Of a stretch of DNA of 33,853 bases, positions 14,011-23,162 are shown piece after piece. The notes under the pieces were generated by a model. That model was not told the origin of the DNA. It searched no databases and was given only the letters and a program-made list of their open reading frames with translations. This stretch comes from an uncultured Pseudomonadota bacterium. Its GTDB lineage: Bacteria > Myxococcota_A > UBA796 > SXON01. The stretch spans positions 1-33,853 of the forward strand of contig CAIMSU010000355.1 of NCBI GenBank assembly GCA_903844155.1, read 5' to 3'. A program made the translations under genes and the position numbers. Within the stretch, counting starts at the first letter, position 1, and each line of letters starts with the position of its first letter.

Positions 14011-17000
14011 CTATCGCTCGTTGCCGAGCCCCGGCGCCAACATCCCCGTCATCTTCTGCGGATTCACCACCTTGAGCCCCGTGTAGGCGCGGTCGACGCC
14101 CGCCTGGTCACCCGCGCGCTCTGCGATCCGCCGTCGCGTCGCCGCAGCGTAGAGCGCCATCCCTTGCGCCTCAAAGGACCGCAGCGCGGCGTGCAGGTCC
14201 GTCATCGGGTCACCGCCCCGGAGGTTGGCCACCCCGGCGCGGATCAGCAGACCGAGCGGGTGTGCCCACGGCCCCCGCTCCTTGAGGAGGGCGTGCGCGT
14301 CCCTCTCGGCCTCCTTCAGGCTGTGGGCGCGGGCGGCGCCTTCCAGGGGCACAGCCGTCGCCAGGAGGGCGCGCCCCCGCGTGTGTCGGACCTCGATCCG
14401 GATGTACTCCATCGTCAGCAGCATCGCCCAACGCAGCACCACCCAGAGCGTGCGGGTGCGCGCCAGGGCTTCCTCGGCGCGGCCGTCGTAGAGCTCGGTC
14501 TGCGCGAGGGCCCAGTTGGCGTTGAAGTGCTGCACGCGGCCCTCTCCGGGCCATCCCGCCACCGCCAGCTCCAGCTCGCGCCGGGCGCGCTCGGGCTCGT
14601 CTGCGGCGAGTCGCACGATGTGCAGCGGGCGCATTGCGATCGTGAGCTTGTAGAGGTTGCCGGCTGCGGCGCCGTCGCGGAGGATGCGGTTGGCGCGCTC
14701 CTCGATCCGGTCCATGTCGCCAAGGTAGATATACTGGTCCATCAGGAATAATTCGCAGGTGGAGCGCTCCCAGACCGCGCCGGGGCAGTGCGCGGCGAGG
14801 ATTGTGAGCGCCTTCTTGAAGTCCGCCTCGGCCTCTCGCCAATGCCCGCACATGAAGTACAGGGTGCCGCGCTCCTGGGCGGTGAGCGCGAGCAGATGGG
14901 GATCGTTGAGCTGCACCGCCATCGCCTCCGCGCGCGCCGCGAGTGCGAGCCCCTGGGCGAGGTTCTTCTCGCCGCCGATGGAGACGGAAGCGGCCTCCGC
15001 GGCGTAGCTCCGGGCGATCCGCCGGGGCTCCCCCGCCTGAAGCGAGAGCAGCGTGTGTTGCGCGACGAACGCGCTGGAGCGGATCGGATCGATGCTGTGC
15101 AGGCCCGTCACCATCGCCCAGCAGACGTCGAGCTGCCGCAGGAGTGGCGAGTCGGCCGGCACCTGGGGCGAGGGCTCCATCCCCCGCACCCGCACCCTCA
15201 GGCGCTGCCAGAGCGTCGCGAGCACGGCCCGGAGCTGCGAGGCGTGAAAGTCGACGTCGACCTCCGCGAGCACCTTCTTTGCGATCGCGAGCCCGGCCTG
15301 CAGGTGCCCGGACATCATCAACTCCTGGGCCGCCCGGGTGCGCAGCACGAGCGCCTCGCCCGGCTGGGTGACGGCGGCGGCGAGGAAGGCGTCGGCGGCA
15401 GCGCGACCGTCACCCGACTGCGCGAGTGTCTCGGCGAGGCGCAGCTCGGCGGACTCGCGCTCGACGCGGCGGTCTGTCGCCTCGGCGGCCGTCAGGTCCA
15501 GAAAACGCCGGTACAGCGAGGCGGCGTGGGCAAAAGCGAGGGCGTCCTCGGCGATCCGCGCGGCCCGAAGCACCCAGGTGGCTGCCTCGGCGTGGTGCCC
15601 AGCCCCCTCCCAGTGCATCGCCAGGGCCTCCGCGTCCACCGTGCCGGGCGCCGCCCCCTCGGCCGCCTCCAGCGCGCTTGCGAGCCCGGTGTGCAACGCA
15701 GTCCGCCGCTCCGGGGAGAGATGCGTGACCGCCGCCATTCGCACCTGATCGTGATAACAATCGAGTTTCTCCGCCGATGAATCGCCGTGGATCCGAAGCA
15801 ACCTGAGCTGTACGGCGTGCCGAACGTCTCCCCGGCGGTCCTCGCTGGTCGTCGGCAGGAACGCCACCGGCGTTGGCCGACCAGCAACCGCGACCGCCTC
15901 GACCAGCTCGCGCACGCCCCTCGGCACGGCGTCGAGCCGCAGCCGTAGCATCTCCGGTACGCCGGCGAAGTGCGGGATGACCGCGCCGTCGCCGTCCACC
16001 TCGAGGTCGGTCCGCTCCCAGGCCGCAGCCTCCGCGAGCAGGTAGGGGTCACCCGCTGCCTCAGCGAGGAGCCGCTCGTCCACGGCGTTTCCGCCGGCCG
16101 CGAGGAGCACCCGCGCGTCATCCTCCCGCAGCGGTCCGATCTGCAGGTCCTCGATCCGGCGCACCGCGAGCCCGTTCTCCGCGATCCCCGAGCGAAACGG
16201 CGCGAGCGCCTGCAGCATCGGGCTGTTCGCCTCGTCCTCGTCGCGATGGCTGCCCAACAGCAGGAGGGGCGGCGGGGCGTCGGACTGGAGGAGTCGGGCG
16301 AGGAGGGCGGCGCTGTCGCCATCGCCCCACTGCAGATCGTCGATGGCGATCACGACGTGCCAGCGCCTGGCGAGGCGGCCGAGCAGGTCCTCGAGCGCGA
16401 CGGCGCCGAACGCCCGAACCACCCGCGGGTCTGCCGGGACCGCCTCGTCGGTCTCAAACGCCGGATGTCGGGCGAGGACCGGGAACAAGCGGGCGAGCGA
16501 CGTCGCGTGGCGTGGGACGAGGGGCGCGACCTCCCCGGGCGAGAGACCGTGCAGGTGGCGGGAGAGGGCGTCAATGACCGCGTCAAGCGCCTTGTGGGGG
16601 ATCTGCTCCCGCTCGTGGCAGCGACCGGTGAGCAGGAGGTTCGCCGGGTCCCTCCCCAGCTCGGCGAGAAAATCACCCACCAGGGCGGTTTTTCCGATGC
16701 CTGAACGCCCCCGCACAAAAACGCTGGCCGGCTCCCCGCCACAGACCCGCGCCCAGGCCGCCCGGAGCTGCGCCCGCTCGTGTGCGCGCCCGATGAGCGC
16801 CTCACGCGCGCGCCCCCTGCGGTCGCGGGTTCTCGCCGCCGCTGGCTTTGCGACCGCGAGGATCTCGGCCGCGCCCGCGCGGTGACGCGGGTCCGGCGTC
16901 AAGAGCGCGCGACAGAGCCGGGCCCACGCGGGGTCGACGGTGTCGGCCAGCGGCGGGTACCGTGCCCCCGATTTTGCCCAGATCATCCCATCAAAGTCGC

Positions 17001-17796
17001 CGCCGAAGGGAGGTCGGCTGGTCAACGCTTCGTAGAGGTGGACGCCGACGGCGTACCAGTCGGCGGCCGGGCCGACGGCCTCGCCCCGCATCTGCTCGGG
17101 CGCCATGGTCGCGGGGGTGCCGGCGACGACGTCGGCCGCTGCTCCGCTTTCGAGGACAAGACCGAAGTCGAGGACGACGACGCGGGGCGTGCCGTGCGGC
17201 GTTGGCGCAAGGATGACGTTCGCGCTCTTGATGTCGCGGTGGAGCTTGCCCTGGCGGTGCAGCGCGTCTACGGCCGCCGCGAGCTGGCCGAACACCTCGG
17301 CGACCTCGTCGAGCGCGGCGGGAAAGCCAAGCGGTGGTGACGACGCCCGGGGCCCTGGCAGCGGCGTGTCCAGGGTCGGGATCGAGCGCCCGGGCGGCTC
17401 GTCGCCCTGCCAGGTGGGGTTGGCCGCGGCGGCCTCGGGCCGGCGGCAGAGCTGGTCGATGAGGTGGCGACCGGGCACGTACTCCATCGTGAAGAAGCAC
17501 CAGAACGGGTCGGTGGCGTCGCCTTTCTCGGCGGGGTCGACGTACAGCTCCTGCAGCCGGACCAGGTTGGGGTGCAACACGTCGGAGAGCGCGCGAAACT
17601 CCTCCTTCAGGCGCAGGAGCGACGCGGGCGCGACGAGGTGGAGGGTCTTGAGCGCCACGAGCGTGCCGTCGCGCTGGTCCTGCGCCAGGTACACCGTCCC
17701 CATGCCGCCGCGCCCGACCACGCCGCGGATGTGGAAGCGTCCGGCGACGAGGCCCTGCGAGCCAGCGCGGCCGGGTTCTGGGCGTTCGGACGACAA
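14011..17796 (-). CDS. Ser/Thr kinase-AAA ATPase-helical repeat signalling protein (PknK-like)
   Basis: A 1261-aa cytoplasmic multidomain protein. The N-terminal Hanks-type kinase (about 21-315) has the Gly loop GRGGMG (28-33), Lys50 in VALK, the catalytic loop HRDIKSAN (186-193), DFG (210-212) and APE (232-234), so it should be active. A Pro-rich insert (about 120-160) separates parts of the lobes. An AAA_16-type ATPase follows, with IGRAHE, Walker A GRSGIGKT (363-370) and a Walker B strand VVIAIDDLQWGD. The remaining roughly 550 residues are alpha-helical TPR-like repeats. This order matches PknK-like kinases common in myxobacteria. The only available start is a TTG at 17796 with no Shine-Dalgarno; TACACT lies 6 nt upstream. 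Confidence 0.9.
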   Translation of the reverse strand: MSSERPEPGRAGSQGLVAGRFHIRGVVGRGGMGTVYLAQDQRDGTLVALKTLHLVAPASLLRLKEEFRALSDVLHPNLVRLQELYVDPAEKGDATDPFWCFFTMEYVPGRHLIDQLCRRPEAAAANPTWQGDEPPGRSIPTLDTPLPGPRASSPPLGFPAALDEVAEVFGQLAAAVDALHRQGKLHRDIKSANVILAPTPHGTPRVVVLDFGLVLESGAAADVVAGTPATMAPEQMRGEAVGPAADWYAVGVHLYEALTSRPPFGGDFDGMIWAKSGARYPPLADTVDPAWARLCRALLTPDPRHRAGAAEILAVAKPAAARTRDRRGRAREALIGRAHERAQLRAAWARVCGGEPASVFVRGRSGIGKTALVGDFLAELGRDPANLLLTGRCHEREQIPHKALDAVIDALSRHLHGLSPGEVAPLVPRHATSLARLFPVLARHPAFETDEAVPADPRVVRAFGAVALEDLLGRLARRWHVVIAIDDLQWGDGDSAALLARLLQSDAPPPLLLLGSHRDEDEANSPMLQALAPFRSGIAENGLAVRRIEDLQIGPLREDDARVLLAAGGNAVDERLLAEAAGDPYLLAEAAAWERTDLEVDGDGAVIPHFAGVPEMLRLRLDAVPRGVRELVEAVAVAGRPTPVAFLPTTSEDRRGDVRHAVQLRLLRIHGDSSAEKLDCYHDQVRMAAVTHLSPERRTALHTGLASALEAAEGAAPGTVDAEALAMHWEGAGHHAEAATWVLRAARIAEDALAFAHAASLYRRFLDLTAAEATDRRVERESAELRLAETLAQSGDGRAAADAFLAAAVTQPGEALVLRTRAAQELMMSGHLQAGLAIAKKVLAEVDVDFHASQLRAVLATLWQRLRVRVRGMEPSPQVPADSPLLRQLDVCWAMVTGLHSIDPIRSSAFVAQHTLLSLQAGEPRRIARSYAAEAASVSIGGEKNLAQGLALAARAEAMAVQLNDPHLLALTAQERGTLYFMCGHWREAEADFKKALTILAAHCPGAVWERSTCELFLMDQYIYLGDMDRIEERANRILRDGAAAGNLYKLTIAMRPLHIVRLAADEPERARRELELAVAGWPGEGRVQHFNANWALAQTELYDGRAEEALARTRTLWVVLRWAMLLTMEYIRIEVRHTRGRALLATAVPLEGAARAHSLKEAERDAHALLKERGPWAHPLGLLIRAGVANLRGGDPMTDLHAALRSFEAQGMALYAAATRRRIAERAGDQAGVDRAYTGLKVVNPQKMTGMLAPGLGNER

Positions 17797-17802
17797 GCCG
17801 GG

Positions 17803-17830
17803 AGTGTAATGCGGCGATAACCTCGATCAA
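17803..17830 (-). promoter_or_regulatory. Candidate leaderless promoter of the kinase gene
   Basis: On the minus strand, TTGATC (17830-17825), a 16-nt spacer and TACACT (17808-17803) are followed by 6 nt and the TTG start at 17796. Of the candidate leaderless sites here, this is the only one with a plausible -35. The -35 overlaps the start codon of the divergent amine oxidase gene. Confidence 0.45.
17818..17823 (+). promoter_or_regulatory. Candidate leaderless -10 element of the amine oxidase gene
   Basis: TAACCT is followed by CGATCA and then ATG at 17830. It overlaps the divergent kinase promoter, so only one polymerase could occupy the site at a time. Confidence 0.35.
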
Positions 17831-19515
17831 TGTCCCGCTCCCCTCTCCTATCCACCCTCCGCCGTCACCTTGCCCTCGCGCTCCACCAGCGTGACTCTGG
17901 CATCGCCGACCCGGTCGAGGCCGCCGCGTCCCTGTCAGCCCTCCGACTCTCCCGTCGCGCAGCCCTCCTGGGGATCGGGTCCGCCGCGGCGCTCGCAGCC
18001 TGCCGGCTCAAGACCGGGCCCGGGGACGACAGTGGTGGGTCTGACTCCGCGACGGACTCCTCGGTCGACACCGCTGCAAACCCGCTCCAGGTCGCGATCA
18101 TCGGCGGCGGCATCGCCGGCTTGCACTGCGCCTATCGTCTCACGCAGGCCGGGCTGGCGCCAGTCGTGTACGAGGCGTCCACGCGCACCGGCGGGCGGAT
18201 GTACACCGGCCGCGATCTCTTCCTTGACGGGCAGATCTGCGAGCTCGGCGGCGAGCTGATCGACACCGACCACCTCACCCTCTGGGCGCTGGCCGATGAG
18301 TTTGGCCTGCAGCTCGACGATCGGTGGGCGGGCGACGACGCCCTCACGGAGACGTGGTGGATCGGCGGCGTGAACGTCCCAGTCTCGACGTTGATCGCCC
18401 AGCTCCTCGCCATCCTCCCCACGGTCAACGCCCACATTGCCGAGTCCCAGGGCGGCGCGGTCGGCTTTGCGCGCTGGAACAACACGTCGCTGAAGGATTG
18501 GCTCACCACCTACGTTCCGGTCGCCAGCTCGCCCGAGCTGAACGCCGCGTTGGACGTGGCCTATGCCGGGGAGTATGGGCTGGACACATCGCAGCAGTGC
18601 TGCATGAACATGCTGTGGATGCTCGCCACCGTCAACGCTTCGGACACGGCGGACTTCCAGACCATCGGCAACAGCGATGAGCGCTACCACACTCACCTCG
18701 GCAATGATTCGTTCCCGGCGGCCCTCGCGGCGACGATCGCGCCCGACCAGATCCGCGTCGGCATGACCCTCACCTATGCCGCCGCCAACTCGGATGGCAG
18801 CTACACCCTTGGCTTTCTGACGGCGGACGGCAACTCGGCGACCATCGCCTGCGACCACGTGGTGTTCGCCCTCCCTTTCACCACCCTGCGCCTCGTCGAC
18901 CTCTCAGGCCTCGCGCTGTCGTCGCAGAAGACCACGATCATCCAGACCCTCGGCTACGGCACGAACGCCAAGGTCATGGCGGGCTTTTCCCGGGCGGTCT
19001 GGCGCGAGGACCACGCCTCGACTGGCGATTTTTCGACGGACCTGCCAGTCCAGGCCTGTTGGGATTCCTCGATCGGCCAGACCGGCGGGAGCGCGATCCT
19101 CACCAATTTTCTCTCCGCCGCGCAAGGCGTGGCGTGCGGCGATGGCAGCGCTGGCGACTGGATCGTCGGCGTTCTCCCGGACATCGAGGCGGCCTGGCCG
19201 GGGACGACCGCCGCCTACACGGGCACCGCGGTCCGAATGCACTGGCCGACGGTGCCCACCATGCTTGGAAGCTACTCCTGCTATCTGGTCGGGCAGGCCA
19301 GCTTTCTCGGCCTCGAAGGCGTGCGGGAGGGCAACGTCCACTTTTGCGGCGAGCACACGTCGCCGGACTTTCAGGGGTGGATGGAGGGCGCTGCGCTTTC
19401 GGGCGGGTTGGTCGCGGCGGAGATCCTCGGGGATCTTGGCGTTGCGATGACGGCGAGCCACGCGCGGGCGGTGGGGCCGGGGATGGTGCGACGCTGGCGC
19501 AAAAGGCCGGTGTGA
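17830..19515 (+). CDS. Flavin amine oxidase family lipoprotein with Tat-type signal
   Basis: A 561-aa FAD-dependent oxidoreductase of the monoamine oxidase/phytoene desaturase superfamily. A 40-residue N-terminal segment precedes a Tat-like signal SRRAALLGIG (41-50) and lipobox LAAC (Cys58). A Ser/Asp/Thr linker (about 66-84) leads to the FAD-binding Rossmann motif VAIIGGGIAGLHCAYRL (88-104) with YEAS and GGRM (114-124), and GGELID follows. The C-terminal FAD-contact block is FCGEHTSPDFQGWMEGAALSG. It would fold with FAD in the cytoplasm and be exported folded, then lipid-anchored. The substrate is unknown. The next gene also encodes a twin-Arg signal protein. Confidence 0.88.
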   Translation: MSRSPLLSTLRRHLALALHQRDSGIADPVEAAASLSALRLSRRAALLGIGSAAALAACRLKTGPGDDSGGSDSATDSSVDTAANPLQVAIIGGGIAGLHCAYRLTQAGLAPVVYEASTRTGGRMYTGRDLFLDGQICELGGELIDTDHLTLWALADEFGLQLDDRWAGDDALTETWWIGGVNVPVSTLIAQLLAILPTVNAHIAESQGGAVGFARWNNTSLKDWLTTYVPVASSPELNAALDVAYAGEYGLDTSQQCCMNMLWMLATVNASDTADFQTIGNSDERYHTHLGNDSFPAALAATIAPDQIRVGMTLTYAAANSDGSYTLGFLTADGNSATIACDHVVFALPFTTLRLVDLSGLALSSQKTTIIQTLGYGTNAKVMAGFSRAVWREDHASTGDFSTDLPVQACWDSSIGQTGGSAILTNFLSAAQGVACGDGSAGDWIVGVLPDIEAAWPGTTAAYTGTAVRMHWPTVPTMLGSYSCYLVGQASFLGLEGVREGNVHFCGEHTSPDFQGWMEGAALSGGLVAAEILGDLGVAMTASHARAVGPGMVRRWRKRPV

Positions 19516-19572
19516 TCCCGACGACGATGAGGCGGCGCGCCCGTCGCCAGCCGCAAAGGTTACGGCGCGGAC

Positions 19573-20973
19573 GTGCACCGCCGCAGGTTCCTCGCGACCG
19601 CTTCCTCCGGGCTCCTCGGCCTCGCGATCCGACCCGCCATCGCCGTGTCGCCAGGCACCGGGAATTTTGCCATCGCGCAGGACGGCGACACCTTCTGGTT
19701 CAGCGACCCGGCGGGCGCGCTCACGGTCAGCCTCGGCATCAACCACGTCGAGCCCTCGCTGCTGCTGCAGCCCTACAATCGCAGCGCCACCCTGGCCCGA
19801 TATGGGCCTGACTTCGCGCGCTTCGGCACGTTTGATGCACGCGGCGAGGGCGCCCGGAGATGGGCGGCTCAGGTCTACACGGATCTTGCCGACTGGAATT
19901 TCAACACGCTCGGCTTCCACACCGGCATCCCCCGAGCGCTGCTGGATCCCCGGGTCGCCTTCTGCCCCGTCCTGAACGCCGGGGGCGTGTCACCCGAGGC
20001 GAGGCCGGGCGAGCTCGTGGACGTCTACGCGAGCGACGTCGCGGCCACGATCGACCGCGAGACGCAAGCGGCCTGCGCGACGCTTCGCACGGCCCCGAAC
20101 CTGCTCGGGTACTACTTCACCGATCGGCCGCGGTTCGGCGTGCGCCCGGGAGGGCCACAGAACCGCGTTCATCCCTGGGTCAACGCCCTCTGTGCACTTC
20201 CCAGCACAGCGCCCGGCAAGGCCGCATGGCTCACCGTGCTCAAGGGCAGGCACTCGAGCGCCGGTGACGCCGCCGCCACACACGGGATTCTGGAGGACGT
20301 GGCGACCTGGGACGGGCTGGCTCGGATTCGCGCCTGGCCCCTCGACGCCGACAGCCCCAGCGCGGCCCTCGACCGGGAGCTGTTCCTCGCCCAGACGGTG
20401 GACCGCTGGTATGCCCTCCGCGCGGACGCGATCCGCCGATACGACCCCGACCACCTCATCCTCGGAGACAAGCTCGGTGGGGGGACGGCAGCGCCGGGGT
20501 ACCGGGAGCCCCGCCACCCCAACCTTCCGGACTGGCTGATGCCGATCCTCGCGCGCCACGTCGATGTCGTGTCCGTCGAATGGTACGGCGAGTTTGAGGA
20601 TCAAGTGGCCGCCCTGCGCGCCATCCACCTCGCCACCGGCAAGCCCATCCTGTTGGGCGACTCCTCGTTCTCGCAGGTACAACCGCAGCAGCTCGGGGAT
20701 GCCAAGGGCGTTCACGAGCCATCGCAGGCCGCTGTCGGCGCGGCGTATGCCCGTTATCTGCGTGCTGCGCTGGGCGAGGGCTACATCGTCGGCTGGCACT
20801 TCTGCGGGTACATGGAGAGCTGGTGGGGAGGCGGTCGGGGCAAGCCGCAGAACGGGCTCAAGGATCCGTTTGACGTCCCTCATGCAGACGCCGTGGACGC
20901 GATCCGGGTCGCGAACGCGGCGGCCTGCGATTGGCACGCTCGGCCGACCCCCACCCAAGCAGCGAGCCCGTGA
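19573..20973 (+). CDS. Agarase-like glycoside hydrolase-fold secreted protein
   Basis: A 466-aa protein. The GTG start at 19573 begins a twin-arginine type signal MHRRRFLATASSGLLGLA ending near PAIA. The mature part has the pattern of agarase-like TIM-barrel glycosidases: FWFSDPAGALTVSLGINHV near the start, then WAAQVYTDLADWNFNTLGFHTG, GYYFTDRP where family members usually have a D-N-E acid, DVVSVEWYGEF, and KPILLGDSSFS where a Glu is common. Key Glu positions therefore appear changed. The polysaccharide substrate cannot be inferred. Its TGA overlaps the GTG of the next gene (GTGA). The family call is by pattern only. Confidence 0.6.
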   Translation: MHRRRFLATASSGLLGLAIRPAIAVSPGTGNFAIAQDGDTFWFSDPAGALTVSLGINHVEPSLLLQPYNRSATLARYGPDFARFGTFDARGEGARRWAAQVYTDLADWNFNTLGFHTGIPRALLDPRVAFCPVLNAGGVSPEARPGELVDVYASDVAATIDRETQAACATLRTAPNLLGYYFTDRPRFGVRPGGPQNRVHPWVNALCALPSTAPGKAAWLTVLKGRHSSAGDAAATHGILEDVATWDGLARIRAWPLDADSPSAALDRELFLAQTVDRWYALRADAIRRYDPDHLILGDKLGGGTAAPGYREPRHPNLPDWLMPILARHVDVVSVEWYGEFEDQVAALRAIHLATGKPILLGDSSFSQVQPQQLGDAKGVHEPSQAAVGAAYARYLRAALGEGYIVGWHFCGYMESWWGGGRGKPQNGLKDPFDVPHADAVDAIRVANAAACDWHARPTPTQAASP

Positions 20974-23162
20974 TCGCGTTCCTGGCCTTGCGGCTGGCCG
21001 AGGCCCACGTGCCGCACGACACGGTCCGCGCGTTGGCTGCGCCCGCCGACCTTGACGAGGGGGTTCCGTGGACGCTCCTGGCTGACCCGCAGGGCATCTA
21101 CCTGCTGTTGGACAGCACGGACGGCGGCGTACGCTGGGCCATGGTTGGCGGCGAGCCCGTGGTGGACGACCTGACCGACGCCACGTATCTCTCAGACGGC
21201 ACCGAGGTGCTGCTCGGCGGCGGGGAGCTCTGGGAACGGCAGGGGGACGAAGCATGGTCGCCCTTCGTCGCGCCGACCGGGACCGCCGCGCTTGAACGGG
21301 ATGGGGACGATCTGCTCCTTGCCGCCGCGGACGGCGTGTACGTCGGCCCACCCGCCGGGCCCTGGACCCTGGAGCTCGCTGGAGCGGTCACTGGATTCGG
21401 CGCCGGCCCTGTGGCGTTTCGCGGGACGTCCGTGTACGCCCGCGAGAACGGCGCGTGGGCCGCGCTCGGTGACCTGCCGGTGGAGGTGACGGCCGCAGCG
21501 AGCGGGGCCGATGGCGCGGCGTTCGCAGGCAGCCAGGACGGTCGGGTCTGGCGCCGGGAGAACGACGCATGGGTCTCGTGCGCTGCGCTCGGCAACGCGG
21601 ACGTCCCGGCGATCGTGGGCATCACCACGGCGGACGCCCTGGTCTACGTCGCGACAGGGTCCCACGCGCCCTGGCGGAGCGATGACGGCTGTGCAACCTG
21701 GCGCGACGTCGGGGTCGGCGAGGACGCCCAGTACGGGAGCGACGGGGACGCGCAGCGCCCCTCCGACGCCTGGCCGGTGCTGTACGCGTCGGGGGATCAC
21801 GTGGTGGTGGGGGGTTGGGCCGGGCTCTACTCGAGCGCGGACGGGGGCACGACCTGGGTCGACTCCCCCGTCATCCCCGCGGACTACACCCGCAGCGTCG
21901 CCTTCGACGCCTCCTTCGCCGAGGACAGCCTCGTGTACCTCGCGGCGTACGGGGCCGGTCCGCTCGCCACGGACGACGGCGGGGCGTCGTTCACCGCCAC
22001 GAACGCGGGCTTGAAGGAGGTCAACGCGCAACGCGTTGCGGTGCCTGAGGCCGGATCCAGGGACCTGCTGGTCGTGGACGGGCACGACGGGTTCCGTTCG
22101 CGGAACGGGGGAGAGTCCTGGGTGAAATTCGGCGGCGAGCAGGTCGGGGATTTCTTCGCGTGGGAGGACGTCGGCGACGTGTGGCGGGTGGACCTTGAGG
22201 GCAACCTCGATGAGACCACGAACGGGGGGCTGACCTGGCAGCGCCTCGACGACGTCACCACGGCGCTCGGCGGGTCGGCGCCCAGGTCCGCGGCCCGGTT
22301 CGGCGCAGGGCGCTGTGTGACGGCAGAGGCGCCGGAACGCGTCGTTTGCGACACAGGCGGTGGCTGGTGCAGCGTCTTCGACGGCGACGTCGGCACACCC
22401 ACCGCGCCAGTGGCGGTCGGGGATCGCCTCGTGTTCGGCGATGAGGACGGCGTGCACCTCAGCGACGACGACGGGGAGACCTGGACGACCGTGGACCCTG
22501 CCCCCGGGGACCCGATCCAGGTGATGACCTCCTCAGACGATGGCACGTTGTTCCTCGCAACCCGCACCGCCCAGGTCATGCGGAGCCAGGATGAGGGGGT
22601 CACCTGGTCTGCCCTCGGCGGGCGACTGCCAGCCCACGTCTACACCCTCGCGCCCCGACCCGGCTACGCCGAGACGCCCGACCTGCTCATCGGCACCCAC
22701 GACGGCACCTTCCTCTGCCAGGGCGCAGCCGGCCCCGTTCGGTGGGCTCAGTACCAGCGCATCGACGCCTCCGGCTACCTGGCCACCTGCACGGATTGCC
22801 CGGACCCTGCGCCCGCGCTGGGCCGTGGGATGGGCGACACCCAGCCGCTCCGGAAGGACAGCGTCCTGACCGCATGGGTGCGCGGCGACCAGGTGGACAC
22901 GCTCGGCGCCGGCGGCTGCACGTCCGGGGACCTCGTCGCTACCATCGATGGCGTGGACGTCGGCGACCCGCGCGAGGGCGTGGATCTCTCGCCGGGGTGG
23001 CATCGCGTGGAGATCCGGGCGCCGAACGGCAGCGCGTCTGTCGACGCGATCGAGGGCCGGACGGCGTCGGCCACCGTGACCGTACCGACGCCGACCCGCG
23101 GCTGCGCCGGCGCCCTGGTCTGGCTGACCCTGCCGTTGCTATGGAGAGGTCGGCGGCGATGA
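20970..23162 (+). CDS. Asp-box (BNR) beta-propeller protein with MYXO-CTERM-like anchor
   Basis: A 730-aa protein with at least six Asp-box motifs: SADGGTTW, TDDGGASF, SRNGGESW, TTNGGLTW, SDDDGETW and SQDEGVTW. These indicate one or two sialidase/Ycf48/sortilin-like beta-propellers (about 30-590). A beta domain with paired Cys (CTDCPDPAP, GGCTSGD) follows. The extreme C-terminus is TRGCAGALVWLTLPLLWRGRRR, that is Cys, a hydrophobic segment and an Arg cluster, as in MYXO-CTERM or GlyGly-CTERM sorting signals. The GTG at 20970 overlaps the upstream TGA by 4 nt. An in-frame TTG at 20931 would add 13 residues. The N-terminal MIAFLALRLAEA may be a short signal peptide. No catalytic residues of a sialidase are evident. 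Confidence 0.75.
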   Translation: MIAFLALRLAEAHVPHDTVRALAAPADLDEGVPWTLLADPQGIYLLLDSTDGGVRWAMVGGEPVVDDLTDATYLSDGTEVLLGGGELWERQGDEAWSPFVAPTGTAALERDGDDLLLAAADGVYVGPPAGPWTLELAGAVTGFGAGPVAFRGTSVYARENGAWAALGDLPVEVTAAASGADGAAFAGSQDGRVWRRENDAWVSCAALGNADVPAIVGITTADALVYVATGSHAPWRSDDGCATWRDVGVGEDAQYGSDGDAQRPSDAWPVLYASGDHVVVGGWAGLYSSADGGTTWVDSPVIPADYTRSVAFDASFAEDSLVYLAAYGAGPLATDDGGASFTATNAGLKEVNAQRVAVPEAGSRDLLVVDGHDGFRSRNGGESWVKFGGEQVGDFFAWEDVGDVWRVDLEGNLDETTNGGLTWQRLDDVTTALGGSAPRSAARFGAGRCVTAEAPERVVCDTGGGWCSVFDGDVGTPTAPVAVGDRLVFGDEDGVHLSDDDGETWTTVDPAPGDPIQVMTSSDDGTLFLATRTAQVMRSQDEGVTWSALGGRLPAHVYTLAPRPGYAETPDLLIGTHDGTFLCQGAAGPVRWAQYQRIDASGYLATCTDCPDPAPALGRGMGDTQPLRKDSVLTAWVRGDQVDTLGAGGCTSGDLVATIDGVDVGDPREGVDLSPGWHRVEIRAPNGSASVDAIEGRTASATVTVPTPTRGCAGALVWLTLPLLWRGRRR

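Noticed and set aside
14788-15780. Plus-strand frames inside the kinase/ATPase gene
   Set aside because: They are shadow frames opposite the helical repeat region, with no start signals or motifs.
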